In this document: positions 39,160 through 48,181 of the stretch, piece by piece
How positions within the stretch are numbered: position 1 is the first letter of the stretch
How the letters are laid out: the number at the start of each line of letters is the position of its first letter
Source of the DNA: Gallionella sp.
GTDB taxonomy: Bacteria; Pseudomonadota; Gammaproteobacteria; Burkholderiales; Gallionellaceae
Assembly: GCA_030645955.1 (NCBI GenBank)
Contig: JAUSMR010000156.1
Coordinates: 1-61,321 of the forward strand
Length of the DNA stretch: 61,321 nucleotides
Direction: 5' to 3'
Position numbers and translations under genes: made by a program
The notes under the pieces: model-generated
Database searches by the model: none
What the model was told of the DNA's origin: nothing
What the model saw: the letters and a program-made list of their open reading frames with translations, nothing else

Positions 39160-40518
39160 ATGGCAAAAGCAAAAACGATTTATTCCTGCAGCGAGTGCGG
39201 CGGGCAAACGCCGAAGTGGCAGGGGCAGTGTCCGCATTGCATGGAGTGGAACACGCTGATCGAATCGGTGGCCGAGACTGTCGTCAAGGGCGGCAACCGT
39301 TTCAGCGCACTGGCGGCGGGCGGCAAGGTGCAGATGCTCTCCGAAGTGGAAGCCGCCGAAGTGCCGCGCACGCCGACCGGCATCGAGGAATTCGACCGCG
39401 TGCTGGGCGGCGGGCTGGTGTCGGGCGCGGTGGTGCTGATCGGCGGCGATCCGGGCATCGGCAAATCCACCTTGCTGCTGCAAGTGCTGGCGCATCTGTC
39501 CAAACAGCAAAACACCCTGTACGTCAGCGGCGAAGAATCGGCGCAGCAGATCGCGCTGCGCGCCAAACGCCTGTCGCTGGATGCGCGCAGCCTGCGCCTG
39601 CTGCCGGAAATCCAGCTGGAAAAAATCCAGTCTGCCATCGCGCAGGACAAGCCGGACGTGGTGGTGATCGATTCGATCCAGACAGTGTATTCCGAGCAAC
39701 TCACGTCCGCGCCCGGCTCGGTAGCGCAGGTGCGCGAATGCGCCGCGCAGCTGACGCGCATCGCCAAGAGCAGCAACATCACGATGATCCTGGTGGGCCA
39801 CGTCACCAAGGAAGGCGCGCTGGCCGGGCCGCGCGTGCTGGAGCATATCGTCGACACGGTGCTGTATTTCGAGGGCGACACGCATTCCAGCTTCCGCCTG
39901 ATCCGCGCGTTCAAAAACCGCTTTGGCGCGGTGAACGAGCTCGGCGTATTCGCGATGACCGAAAAAGGCTTGCGCGAGGTGAGCAATCCGTCCGCATTAT
40001 TCCTGTCGCAGCATGGATCACAGGTCGCCGGCTCGTGCGTGATGGTCACGCAGGAAGGCACGCGCCCTTTACTGGTGGAAATCCAGGCCCTGCTCGACGA
40101 GGCGCATTCGCCGAACGTGCGGCGTCTGTCGCTGGGGCTGGAGCAGAACCGCCTGGCGATGCTGCTCGCCGTGCTGCACCGCCACGCGGGCATCGCCTGC
40201 TACGATCAGGATGTGTTCATCAACGCGGTGGGCGGCGTGAAAATCACCGAGCCGGGCGCCGATCTGGCGGTAATCCTCGCGATGGTCTCAAGCCTGCGCA
40301 ACAAGCCGTTGCCGGAGAAATTGGTGGTGTTCGGCGAAGTGGGACTGGCCGGTGAGGTGCGCCCGGTACAGCGCGGCCAGGAACGTTTGCGCGAAGCCGC
40401 CAAACTGGGTTTCACGCAGGCAATCATTCCCAAGGCTAACGCGCCCAAGCAAAAGATCCCGGGCATGGAAATCATCGCGGTGGAGCGGGTGGAAGAGGCA
40501 GTCAACCGGATGCGCTAG
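39160..40518 (+). CDS. radA: DNA repair protein RadA
   Basis: A 452-residue branch-migration helicase acting in recombination. The N-terminal zinc finger is CSECGGQTPKWQGQCPHC (about residues 10-27), Walker A GGDPGIGKSTLLLQV (about 94-108), the KNRFG motif occurs as AFKNRFGAVNELGVF, and a Lon-like C-terminal domain contains GEVGLAGEVRPV. Full length; active in the cytosol. Stands in its own transcription unit. Confidence 0.97.
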   Translation: MAKAKTIYSCSECGGQTPKWQGQCPHCMEWNTLIESVAETVVKGGNRFSALAAGGKVQMLSEVEAAEVPRTPTGIEEFDRVLGGGLVSGAVVLIGGDPGIGKSTLLLQVLAHLSKQQNTLYVSGEESAQQIALRAKRLSLDARSLRLLPEIQLEKIQSAIAQDKPDVVVIDSIQTVYSEQLTSAPGSVAQVRECAAQLTRIAKSSNITMILVGHVTKEGALAGPRVLEHIVDTVLYFEGDTHSSFRLIRAFKNRFGAVNELGVFAMTEKGLREVSNPSALFLSQHGSQVAGSCVMVTQEGTRPLLVEIQALLDEAHSPNVRRLSLGLEQNRLAMLLAVLHRHAGIACYDQDVFINAVGGVKITEPGADLAVILAMVSSLRNKPLPEKLVVFGEVGLAGEVRPVQRGQERLREAAKLGFTQAIIPKANAPKQKIPGMEIIAVERVEEAVNRMR

Positions 40519-40741
40519 CATGAGACATTACAAACTCGTTATCGAACCAGTCTGAATTTCTACAGGCGATTGGGACTGGTTCTGCCAAGAACGACCATCT
40601 GCCATACGCAGTCATTTGCCAATTGCTAAATCTGTTGAATGAGCAGCCGGATAAACTCAAAGAGTTTACCTGCATAATTTGGTATATTAGCCATGGTTCG
40701 GGAAAGGTGCAGACGGGTCTCGAAGTTCGGCGTTGATATAT

Positions 40742-41257
40742 ATGGATAATAAAATGAATATGTTGCTCAAACAGGTATTGTTGGTATTTGTATGTTTTTT
40801 TGCATTGGCTGGACAGGCAATGGCTGATTCTTTATCAGATGCAAATCGTGTATACGATGAGGGTGATTATGAAAAAGCCGCAAAGTTGTATAGCCCCCTG
40901 GCGAAAGATGGAAATGCTGAAGCACAATATACCCTCGGGATGATGTATCGCGCCGGGAGAGGTGTTCCACATGATTACAAAGAGGCAAGGAAGTGGTATC
41001 TGCTGGCCGCAGAACAGGGCCATCCTTTAGCACAATTCTACCTTGGGTGGATGTATGCCGGCGGAAAAGGCGTTCCTAAAGATTATATTCAGGCACATAT
41101 GTGGATCAATATTGCGATTGCCAATGCAAGCGGTGAAGCCAAGAAAGAGTTTATTGTAGATCGCGATTCATTGGCAAAGTCCATGACTGCTGACCAAATT
41201 GCCAAAGCGCAGGAACTCGCCAAAAAATGCACGGCTAAAAAATTCAAAGGATGTTAG
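40742..41257 (+). CDS. Sel1-repeat exported protein
   Basis: A 171-residue protein with a signal peptide (ending LAGQAMAD) and two to three Sel1-like repeats (YDEGDYEKAAKLYSPLAKDG, AQYTLGMMYRAGRGVPHDY, AQFYLGWMYAGGKGVPKDY), followed by a C-terminal tail with the common HMWINIAIANASGEAKK block. Such proteins are periplasmic scaffolds. Several in-frame ATGs (40742, 40754, 40760) leave the exact start uncertain. AT-rich compared with radA. Confidence 0.83.
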   Translation: MDNKMNMLLKQVLLVFVCFFALAGQAMADSLSDANRVYDEGDYEKAAKLYSPLAKDGNAEAQYTLGMMYRAGRGVPHDYKEARKWYLLAAEQGHPLAQFYLGWMYAGGKGVPKDYIQAHMWINIAIANASGEAKKEFIVDRDSLAKSMTADQIAKAQELAKKCTAKKFKGC

Positions 41258-41549
41258 CGGGAGTGCACCATCTCAAGCCGCACTCGCACTGGCTCATTCA
41301 TTCCCTGCTTGGGCATCTGGCCTGCCTGACCCGGTGCTTGAACTTGTATCGCTGCTTACGCATGAATGACCGTTATGTGCACCTCTAAATATTCAGAGTT
41401 CGCCCAAATGTAAGACGCGAAAACAATTTGCGAGTATCCGCTGCGCCGATGCCCGCAAATCTGGATTTTTTGAGGTGCCCTAAGGAAGCTATCCTACAGC
41501 CGCCTTGGCGGGCGTGCCATATCCGCCCCCATGAAACAGGAGATCAACT
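41258..41549. other. Intergenic stretch, no gene seen
   Basis: Between the Sel1 gene and the ICMT gene there is no frame, repeat or hairpin that I can support. The final 12 bases include an AGGAGATC ribosome site belonging to the next gene. Confidence 0.5.
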
Positions 41550-42098
41550 ATGCAGGAAGGCATCGTTTTTATTGTCGTAACGCTGGCGCTGGCCTTTGTG
41601 TCTCGGGCTTCCCTGCGCAAGCCCGGCTCGCACGGGTTCTATCGTTTTTTTGCCTGGGAGTGCATGCTGGCACTTTTCGGGCTGAACATGCGATTCTGGT
41701 ACGTTGATGCGAATTCCACCTATCAATTCATTTCCGGGCTTTTGTTTTTTGCCTCTCTGCTGCTGTTGCTTTTTGGCGTCACGCTGTTACAGCTATCAGG
41801 AAAACCGGACACCAAACGCGATGACGCCCCAATGCTCGAATTTGAGAAGACTACCACGCTGGTAACCACCGGGGTATACCGCCACATCAGGCATCCAATG
41901 TATGGTTCGCTGCTCCTCCTCTGCTGGGGATTTTTCTTCAAGCAGCCTTCACTGCCTGGATGCGTTCTCGCCGTAATCGCGAGTGGTTTTATCGTGGCCG
42001 CCGCACGCGTGGAAGAAATCGAAAACATCCGCTATTTCGGCGAGGAATACCAGAAGTACATAAAAAGAACCAAGATGTTCGTGCCGTTCATCATGTAA
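41550..42098 (+). CDS. Isoprenylcysteine carboxyl methyltransferase-like membrane protein
   Basis: A 182-residue integral membrane protein with four to five helices. The ICMT/PEMT signature GVYRHIRHPMYGSLLLL (about residues 109-125) and the closing VEEIENIRYFGEEYQKYIKRT (about 151-170, which binds S-adenosylmethionine in the family) are present. It probably methylates a lipid or small substrate in the membrane; the substrate is not predictable. A clear AGGAGATC ribosome site supports the start. Confidence 0.83.
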   Translation: MQEGIVFIVVTLALAFVSRASLRKPGSHGFYRFFAWECMLALFGLNMRFWYVDANSTYQFISGLLFFASLLLLLFGVTLLQLSGKPDTKRDDAPMLEFEKTTTLVTTGVYRHIRHPMYGSLLLLCWGFFFKQPSLPGCVLAVIASGFIVAAARVEEIENIRYFGEEYQKYIKRTKMFVPFIM

Positions 42099-42308
42099 GC
42101 AATCCCCAGGCGGAAGAAGGAATTTGTGCGGTAATTTTTACTCGGCAATTATGAACAGATATGCCGATGCAACCTCGCAGCTAAACCTGACCTGCTAAAG
42201 CCAGTGGTTTTAACCATGTGATGGACAATAAAATACGGCAACCATTGTCAGCCCGTCGGCCAGGCGTTAAAGTTCGCCCGTCCATATAAAATAAAACAAG
42301 GTGCGTTG

Positions 42309-44744
42309 ATGGCGATTCTGATGGTTGTGGTGGTGCTGGCGGTAATGTTGTTGCTGGCGTTTTTCCGTGCTTCGATCACCAGTTGGGTGTTGGCGGTAAT
42401 GGTGATCGTGCCGGTAATCGCGATTCAGGCGCGCTTTTCGGATGACGTACTGCTGGTGGTTGGAGCCGCACTGCTCGTATTTATCGTGTTATTCGGGATT
42501 CCTTTCTTGCGTCGCACTGTGGTGAGCGGCGTAGCGCTTAAAATCTTCCGCAAAATTTTGCCGCAAATATCTGCCACCGAACAAGAGGCGATCGATGCCG
42601 GCACGGTATGGTGGGATGGCGAGTTGTTTAGCGGCAACCCGGACTGGAACAAGCTGCTGGCCTTTCCAAAACCTTCTTTGAGCGGCGAGGAACAAGCCTT
42701 CCTCGATAACGAGGTCGAGCAACTGTGCGCGATGCTGGACGATTGGGACATCACCCACCATCGCGCCGATCTGCCCCCCGAGGTCTGGCAATTCATCAGG
42801 GACAACGGCTTTTTCGGCATGATCATTCCGAAACGTTATGGCGGCCTGGAATTTTCCGCGCAGGCGCATTCGGCAGTAATAAGCAAAATATCTTCGCGCA
42901 GCGGAACGGCAGCGGTGACGGTGATGGTGCCGAATTCCCTGGGGCCGGCCGAGCTATTGTTGCACTACGGCACGAATGAGCAGAAGGAAGAATATCTGCA
43001 TCGTCTCGCGCAGGGCAAGGAAGTGCCCTGCTTCGCGCTGACCGGCCCATTCGCCGGATCGGATGCAGGTGCGATTCCCGATTACGGTGTGGTGTGCCAC
43101 GGCGAATTTGCCGGGCAGCAGAATGTGCTGGGCATACGCCTGACCTGGGAGAAGCGTTACATCACGCTGGCTCCAGTCGCGACATTGCTCGGCCTCGCAT
43201 TCAAGCTGTATGACCCTGACCACCTGCTCGGCGGCGAGCCTAACCGCGGTATCACCCTCGCGCTGATTCCCGCCGGCACGCCGGGTGTGCAAATTGGCCG
43301 CCGCCACTTCCCGCTGAACTCCGCTTTTTTGAACGGGCCGACACAGGGCAAGGACGTGTTTATTCCGATGAATTACATCATCGGCGGAACATCCCGGGTG
43401 GGACAAGGCTGGCGCATGCTGATGGAATGTCTGGCGGCAGGCCGTTCGATTTCGCTGCCCGCCAGCAGCATCGGCGGCATGAAGCTGGCCGCGCGCACCA
43501 GCGGGGCGTACAGCCGCGTGCGCAAACAATTCAAGGTGCCGATCGGCAAATTCGAGGGAGTGGAAGAGCCGCTGGCGCGCATCGGCGCGCATACATACAT
43601 GATCGATGCGGCGAGCAAATTCACCGCACTGGCTGTGGACCTGGGTGAAAAACCCTCGGTGGTCTCGGCCATCATCAAGTATCACGCTACCGAGCGCTGC
43701 CGCATCGTCATCAACGACGCGATGGATGTGCATGGCGGCAAGGGTATTTGCCTGGGGCCGGACAATTATCTGGGGCGTTTTTATCAGCAGATGCCGGTCG
43801 CCATCACCGTGGAAGGCGCGAATATCCTGACGCGCACGCTGATGATCTTCGGGCAGGGAGCGATCCGCTCCCATCCTTATGTGCTGAAAGAAATCGCGGC
43901 CACGCAAGATCATGACCACAACCGCGCCCTGCATCAATTCGACGAGGCATTGTTCGGGCACATCAGTTTTGCCCTGAGCAATGCAGCGCGCAGCTTTGTG
44001 TTCGGGTTGACCGCCGGGCATGGCATACATACGCCCGAAGGAATCGAAACACGCCGTTACTACCAGCAGATGACATGTTTCTCGGCAGCCTTTGCCTTGA
44101 GTGCGGATATCGCCATGGCAGTAATGGGCGGTTCGCTGAAGCGGCGCGAGAAAATCTCCGCGCGCCTGGGCGATGTGTTGAGCCATCTGTACCTGTGTTC
44201 GGCAACGCTGAAACGCTTCGAGGATGACGGCCGTCCCGCCGAAGATTTGCCGTTGCTGAACTGGGCGATGCAGGACGCGCTATACAAGATCCAGCAGGCT
44301 TTCGACGGCGTAATCCAGAATTTCCCGAATGCCCTGGTGCGCGGTCTGCTGAGAGTATTGATTTTCCCGCTGGGGCAGCGCCTGTCGCCGCCTTCCGACC
44401 ACATCGGGCATCAGATCGCCACGCTGTTGATGCAACCCGGCGCGGCACGCGATCGTTTGACAGCAGGCATATATATTCCCGATGACGAACTGGATGCGAT
44501 TGGCGCGCTGGAAGCCGCGCTTGCCAGCACGCTGATCCATGAGCCGCTGCTTGCCGCGCTGGAAGAGGCGCGCAAGGCTGGCAAGCTGAAGGGATTGGAT
44601 GAATTGCCGCGCATCTCAGAAGCTCGCGACAAGGGCATCATCAACGCCGAGCAGGCGTTGCAACTGGAACGCGACTACGCACTGCGCCGCAAGGTCATCA
44701 TGGTGGATGATTTTTCGGCGGATGAATTGAGAGCGTGGCACTGA
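42309..44744 (+). CDS. fadE: Acyl-CoA dehydrogenase, FadE type
   Basis: An 811-residue enzyme that oxidises acyl-CoA to trans-2-enoyl-CoA with FAD. Two or three N-terminal membrane helices (about residues 1-65) are as in Escherichia coli FadE. The core has PKRYGGLEFSAQAHSAVISK, FALTGPFAGSDAGAIPDYG and VHGGKGICLGPDNYLGRFYQ, and the C-terminal DUF1974 domain follows (about 500-811). First gene of the beta-oxidation run; the electron acceptor genes are not nearby. Confidence 0.94.
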   Translation: MAILMVVVVLAVMLLLAFFRASITSWVLAVMVIVPVIAIQARFSDDVLLVVGAALLVFIVLFGIPFLRRTVVSGVALKIFRKILPQISATEQEAIDAGTVWWDGELFSGNPDWNKLLAFPKPSLSGEEQAFLDNEVEQLCAMLDDWDITHHRADLPPEVWQFIRDNGFFGMIIPKRYGGLEFSAQAHSAVISKISSRSGTAAVTVMVPNSLGPAELLLHYGTNEQKEEYLHRLAQGKEVPCFALTGPFAGSDAGAIPDYGVVCHGEFAGQQNVLGIRLTWEKRYITLAPVATLLGLAFKLYDPDHLLGGEPNRGITLALIPAGTPGVQIGRRHFPLNSAFLNGPTQGKDVFIPMNYIIGGTSRVGQGWRMLMECLAAGRSISLPASSIGGMKLAARTSGAYSRVRKQFKVPIGKFEGVEEPLARIGAHTYMIDAASKFTALAVDLGEKPSVVSAIIKYHATERCRIVINDAMDVHGGKGICLGPDNYLGRFYQQMPVAITVEGANILTRTLMIFGQGAIRSHPYVLKEIAATQDHDHNRALHQFDEALFGHISFALSNAARSFVFGLTAGHGIHTPEGIETRRYYQQMTCFSAAFALSADIAMAVMGGSLKRREKISARLGDVLSHLYLCSATLKRFEDDGRPAEDLPLLNWAMQDALYKIQQAFDGVIQNFPNALVRGLLRVLIFPLGQRLSPPSDHIGHQIATLLMQPGAARDRLTAGIYIPDDELDAIGALEAALASTLIHEPLLAALEEARKAGKLKGLDELPRISEARDKGIINAEQALQLERDYALRRKVIMVDDFSADELRAWH

Positions 44745-44757
44745 AGGAAAATAAGTT

Positions 44758-44850
44758 GGCCACGGATTAACACAGTTAAACACGGATAGGGGGTATTTTG
44801 TTCGTGCAAGGATTCGATGGATGTGTGCCTTAAGTGTTTTAATCCGTGGC
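44758..44850. repeat. CCACGGATTAACAC inverted repeat after fadE
   Basis: GGCCACGGATTAACACAGTT (44758-44777) faces AAGTGTTTTAATCCGTGGC (44832-44850), an imperfect inverted pair about 55 bases apart. It is similar in build to the CCACGAAA elements at 47958 and 53726 but of a different sequence. Confidence 0.65.
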
Positions 44851-44883
44851 TAAAAATCGCTTCTTAAAGAATAACAAAAACTA

Positions 44884-45720
44884 ATGGCTGATCTGCGCGG
44901 CAAAACGATCTTTATCACCGGCTCAAGCCGCGGCATCGGGCGTGAAATCGCGTTGCGCTGCGCGCGCGATGGCGCGAGGGTGGTGATCACCGGCAAGACG
45001 GTGGAGCCGCATGCCAAATTGCCCGGCACAATATACAGCGTTGCGGATGAGGTGTCGCAAGCAGGCGGGCAGGCACTGGCAGTGCAACTGGATGTGCGCG
45101 ATGAGCAGGCGATCCAGGCGGCTGTGGTGCTGGCTGTGGAAAGGTTTGGCGGCATTGATGTGCTGGTGAACAATGCCAGCGCGATCAGCCTGAGCGGCAC
45201 GCTGAAAACACCCGCAAAGAAGCTCGACCTGATGTGGGGCGTGAACATGCGCGCGACTTTTTTGATGTCGCAAGCCTGTATTCCTTATCTCAAGCAGGCG
45301 GCTAACCCGCATATCCTGACCTTGTCGCCGCCGCTCAATCTGGATGCCAAATGGTTCGCGCCCCACCTGGCTTATACCATTTCAAAATACGGCATGAGTT
45401 TATGCATGCTGGGCATGGCGCGCGAATTCGCCGCCGGCAACAGCAGCGTTAAAGGGATAGGGGTGAATTGCCTGTGGCCGCGCACCACCATTGCCACCGC
45501 CGCTGTTGAATTCAATTTCCCGGAAGCGATACTGAAGGCATCGCGCAAACCGGCTATCGTGGCGGATGCGGCGTATGCGATTTTGACGCGCGACAACCGT
45601 TCATGCAGCGGAAATTTTTTCATCGACGAAGATGTGCTGCGCGAAGCGGGGATGATGGATTTCGGGCAATATGCGGTGACGGCGGGAGTGCCGTTGTTTA
45701 ACGATCTTTTTATCGGCTGA
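44884..45720 (+). CDS. Short-chain dehydrogenase/reductase (HSDL2-like)
   Basis: A 278-residue NAD(P)-dependent oxidoreductase. The cofactor motif GSSRGIG (about residues 13-19), NNASA and the catalytic pair YTISK (about 162-166) are present; GNFFIDEDVLREAGM near the end is typical of HSDL2-like SDRs. The position between fadE and fadD suggests action on a hydroxy- or keto-acyl intermediate (inference). The next gene starts 13 bases downstream. Confidence 0.88.
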   Translation: MADLRGKTIFITGSSRGIGREIALRCARDGARVVITGKTVEPHAKLPGTIYSVADEVSQAGGQALAVQLDVRDEQAIQAAVVLAVERFGGIDVLVNNASAISLSGTLKTPAKKLDLMWGVNMRATFLMSQACIPYLKQAANPHILTLSPPLNLDAKWFAPHLAYTISKYGMSLCMLGMAREFAAGNSSVKGIGVNCLWPRTTIATAAVEFNFPEAILKASRKPAIVADAAYAILTRDNRSCSGNFFIDEDVLREAGMMDFGQYAVTAGVPLFNDLFIG

Positions 45721-45733
45721 AAGAGAGTCGGGT

Positions 45734-47539
45734 ATGCCGGACAATACAAATCACTGCATCAAACCGGAAGAGGCTGTCACGCTGCACGGCCTGTTCCTTG
45801 AGCGGGTAAAGCGCACTCCGTATAGCATCGCCTATAGACATTTCGACACCCTTCAAGAGGTTTGGCTGTCGCTGACCTGGACGCAGATGCTTGACGAGGT
45901 GGCGCGCTGGCAGGCGGCGCTGCTGCGCGAGAATCTCCCGGTTGGCGACCGCGTCGCCATCATGCTGCGCAACTGCCCGCAATGGGTGATGTTCGAGCAG
46001 GCGGCGATGTCGCTGGGCCTGGTGGTGGTGCCGCTGTACACCGTGGACAGGCCGGACAACATCTCCTACATCGTGAACAATGCGCAGGTGAAAGTGTTGC
46101 TGTTCGAGACGGGTGAGCAGTGGCAGGCCTTGCGTACTGTGATCGGGCAACTGGGGTGCGTGCAGCGTCTGGTCAGCCTGGACAGGATCGCCGGGCATGA
46201 TGAGCAGCGACTGAAATGCGCGGGGGACTGGTTGCCCCCGCAGGCCAAAATGGGCTGGGAGCGCGTGCGCGACCGCGATGCGCTGGCCACCATCATGTAC
46301 ACCTCGGGCACCACCGGCAAGCCCAAGGGGGTGATGCTGTCGCACCACAACATCGTCTATAACGCCTACGCCGGGTTGCAGACTTTTCCGGTCTGTCCGG
46401 ATGACACCATGCTGTCCTTCCTGCCGCTGTCGCACGCTTTCGAGCGCACGGCGTGCTATTACATAAGCATGATGGCCGGGGCGACAGTGGCTTATGCGCG
46501 TTCCATTACCCTGCTGGCGGACGATCTGAAAATCATCCGCCCCACGATACTGGTTGCCGTGCCGCGCATTTACGAACGCATCTACAACGCCATCCATGCC
46601 AAACTGGAAGAAGCACCGCCGCTGCGGCACAAGCTGTTCACCCTTGCCGTGGATGTTGGCTGGGATCGCTTCGAGCATCAGCAGGGGCGGAGCGCGTGGA
46701 CCCCTAAATTACTGCTGTGGCCCGTGCTCAAACATCTGGTGGCGGACAAGGTGATGGATCGACTGGGCGGGCGCTTGCGCCTGTCCATCAGCGGCGGCGC
46801 AGCCTTGCCGCCCAAGGTTTCGCGCCTGTTCATCGCGATCGGCCTGCCGCTGGTACAGGGCTATGGCCTGACTGAAACCAGTCCGGTAGTGAGCGTCAAT
46901 CACGTCGACAACAATCTGCCTTCCACCGTGGGGCCGCCGCTGGAAGGCATAGCGGTGCGCATCGGTGCGCAGAATGCGCTGCTGGTGAAGGGGCCGTGCA
47001 ACATGCTGGGTTACTTGAACAACCCTGATGCCACCGCAGCGATGATAGACAAGGACGGCTGGCTGAATACCGGCGACACCGCGAGCATCGGTGCCAGCGG
47101 CCATATCACCATCACCGGTCGGCTGAAGGAAATCATCGTGATGTCCAACGGCGAGAAAGTGCCACCCGCCGACATGGAGGACGCCATCCTGCGCGACCGC
47201 CTGTTCGAGCAGGTGATGGTGTATGGTGAGGGGCATCCCGCGCTGGTGGTGCTGGCGGTGGTCAACCCGGAACAATGGCAGGCCTTCGCGCAACAGGTCG
47301 GGGTGCGCGCCGACATGCCGGAATCGCTGCACGATTCCCGCGTCGAGCAGCAGGTGTTACAGCGTATCGCCGAACAGATCAGGGAGTTTCCCGGTTATGC
47401 CAAGGTGCGCCGCGTGCTGCTGTTGACCGAGCCGTGGGGCATAGAGAACGGTATGCTGACGCCCACACTCAAGCTCAAGCGCCCAAACGTGGCGGTGCGT
47501 TTCGCCAAAGAAATCGAGCAGCTTTATCAGGGACATTGA
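45734..47539 (+). CDS. fadD: Long-chain acyl-CoA synthetase
   Basis: A 601-residue AMP-forming ligase that activates fatty acids. The P-loop is IMYTSGTTGKPKGVMLSHHN (about residues 187-206); the adenylate-binding GYGLTETSPVV and the hinge block GWLNTGDTASIGASGHITI follow. It is of the large FAA1-like type rather than the E. coli FadD type. Ribosome site GAGAG precedes the ATG; the thioesterase gene begins 2 bases after the stop, so they are surely co-transcribed. Confidence 0.93.
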   Translation: MPDNTNHCIKPEEAVTLHGLFLERVKRTPYSIAYRHFDTLQEVWLSLTWTQMLDEVARWQAALLRENLPVGDRVAIMLRNCPQWVMFEQAAMSLGLVVVPLYTVDRPDNISYIVNNAQVKVLLFETGEQWQALRTVIGQLGCVQRLVSLDRIAGHDEQRLKCAGDWLPPQAKMGWERVRDRDALATIMYTSGTTGKPKGVMLSHHNIVYNAYAGLQTFPVCPDDTMLSFLPLSHAFERTACYYISMMAGATVAYARSITLLADDLKIIRPTILVAVPRIYERIYNAIHAKLEEAPPLRHKLFTLAVDVGWDRFEHQQGRSAWTPKLLLWPVLKHLVADKVMDRLGGRLRLSISGGAALPPKVSRLFIAIGLPLVQGYGLTETSPVVSVNHVDNNLPSTVGPPLEGIAVRIGAQNALLVKGPCNMLGYLNNPDATAAMIDKDGWLNTGDTASIGASGHITITGRLKEIIVMSNGEKVPPADMEDAILRDRLFEQVMVYGEGHPALVVLAVVNPEQWQAFAQQVGVRADMPESLHDSRVEQQVLQRIAEQIREFPGYAKVRRVLLLTEPWGIENGMLTPTLKLKRPNVAVRFAKEIEQLYQGH

Positions 47540-47540
47540 A

Positions 47541-47948
47541 ATGGGCGAGACGGAACAGACATCTGTTGCTTTGCCAAATCGCGAGCCGACCCTGCGTGTG
47601 GTGGCCATGCCGTCCGACGCCAATTATGTCGGAGACATATTCGGCGGCTGGCTGATGGGGCAGGTAGACCTCGCGGGCAGCATCCCCGCGCTGCACCGCG
47701 CCAAAGGCCGTGTGGCGACGGTGGCGGTGAATTCCTTCGTGTTCACGCAGCCGGTGTTCGTCGGAGACATAGTGAGCTTCTACGCCGAGATTGTGAAGGT
47801 AGGCCGCACCTCGATCACGGTGGACGTGGCGGTATATTCACAGCGCGACCCGGCCAAGCCAACCTGCGTCAAGGTGACCGAGGCAACGCTGACCTATGTG
47901 GCGGTGAGTGAAGACCGCAAGCCGCGCCCGGTGCCTGATGAACCATAA
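47541..47948 (+). CDS. Acyl-CoA thioesterase, YciA/hotdog type
   Basis: A 135-residue hotdog-fold thioesterase: LRVVAMPSDANYVGDIFGGW (about residues 15-34) holds the catalytic Asp of the YciA group, and VAVNSFVFTQPVFVGDIVSF is the central strand region. It hydrolyses acyl-CoA and may prevent CoA depletion in the beta-oxidation cluster. Tightly linked to fadD upstream. Confidence 0.9.
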   Translation: MGETEQTSVALPNREPTLRVVAMPSDANYVGDIFGGWLMGQVDLAGSIPALHRAKGRVATVAVNSFVFTQPVFVGDIVSFYAEIVKVGRTSITVDVAVYSQRDPAKPTCVKVTEATLTYVAVSEDRKPRPVPDEP

Positions 47949-47957
47949 AAAACAATA

Positions 47958-48062
47958 TCCACGAAAAACACGAACGACACGAACAAATTCGAGCAGATGG
48001 AGTGAATAATTTCTCGTGCATCAGCAGCTGATTTTTTTCGTGAGTTTCGTGTATTTCGTGGA
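47958..48062. repeat. CCACGAAA inverted-repeat element, copy 1
   Basis: TCCACGAAAAACACGAA (47958-47974) begins a 30-base arm whose reverse complement, with a few changes, closes the element at 48033-48062 (TTTCGTGTATTTCGTGGA). About 45 bases lie between. A second copy is at 53726-53895. The build is that of a small non-autonomous inverted-repeat element. Confidence 0.75.
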
Positions 48063-48076
48063 CTGTTGTAATAGTG

Positions 48077-48141
48077 CGTAGGGTGCATTCCATGCACCAA
48101 ACACATGGCAAATCTACATGGTGCATACAATGCACCCTACG
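48077..48141. repeat. GTAGGGTGC palindromic repeat, copy 2
   Basis: CGTAGGGTGCATTCCATGCACC (22 bp, 48077-48098) faces GGTGCATACAATGCACCCTACG (48120-48141). It lies 14 bases after the CCACGAAA element and 40 bases before the fadB-type gene. Confidence 0.8.
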
Positions 48142-48181
48142 AAAATTGATGCCCAATGGGATCGATAACCAAGAGGTTAAT

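Noticed and set aside
40520..40555. Eleven-codon frame MRHYKLVIEPV after radA, reminiscent of a HicB start
   Set aside because: Too short, and nothing HicB-like follows in any frame; could be chance.
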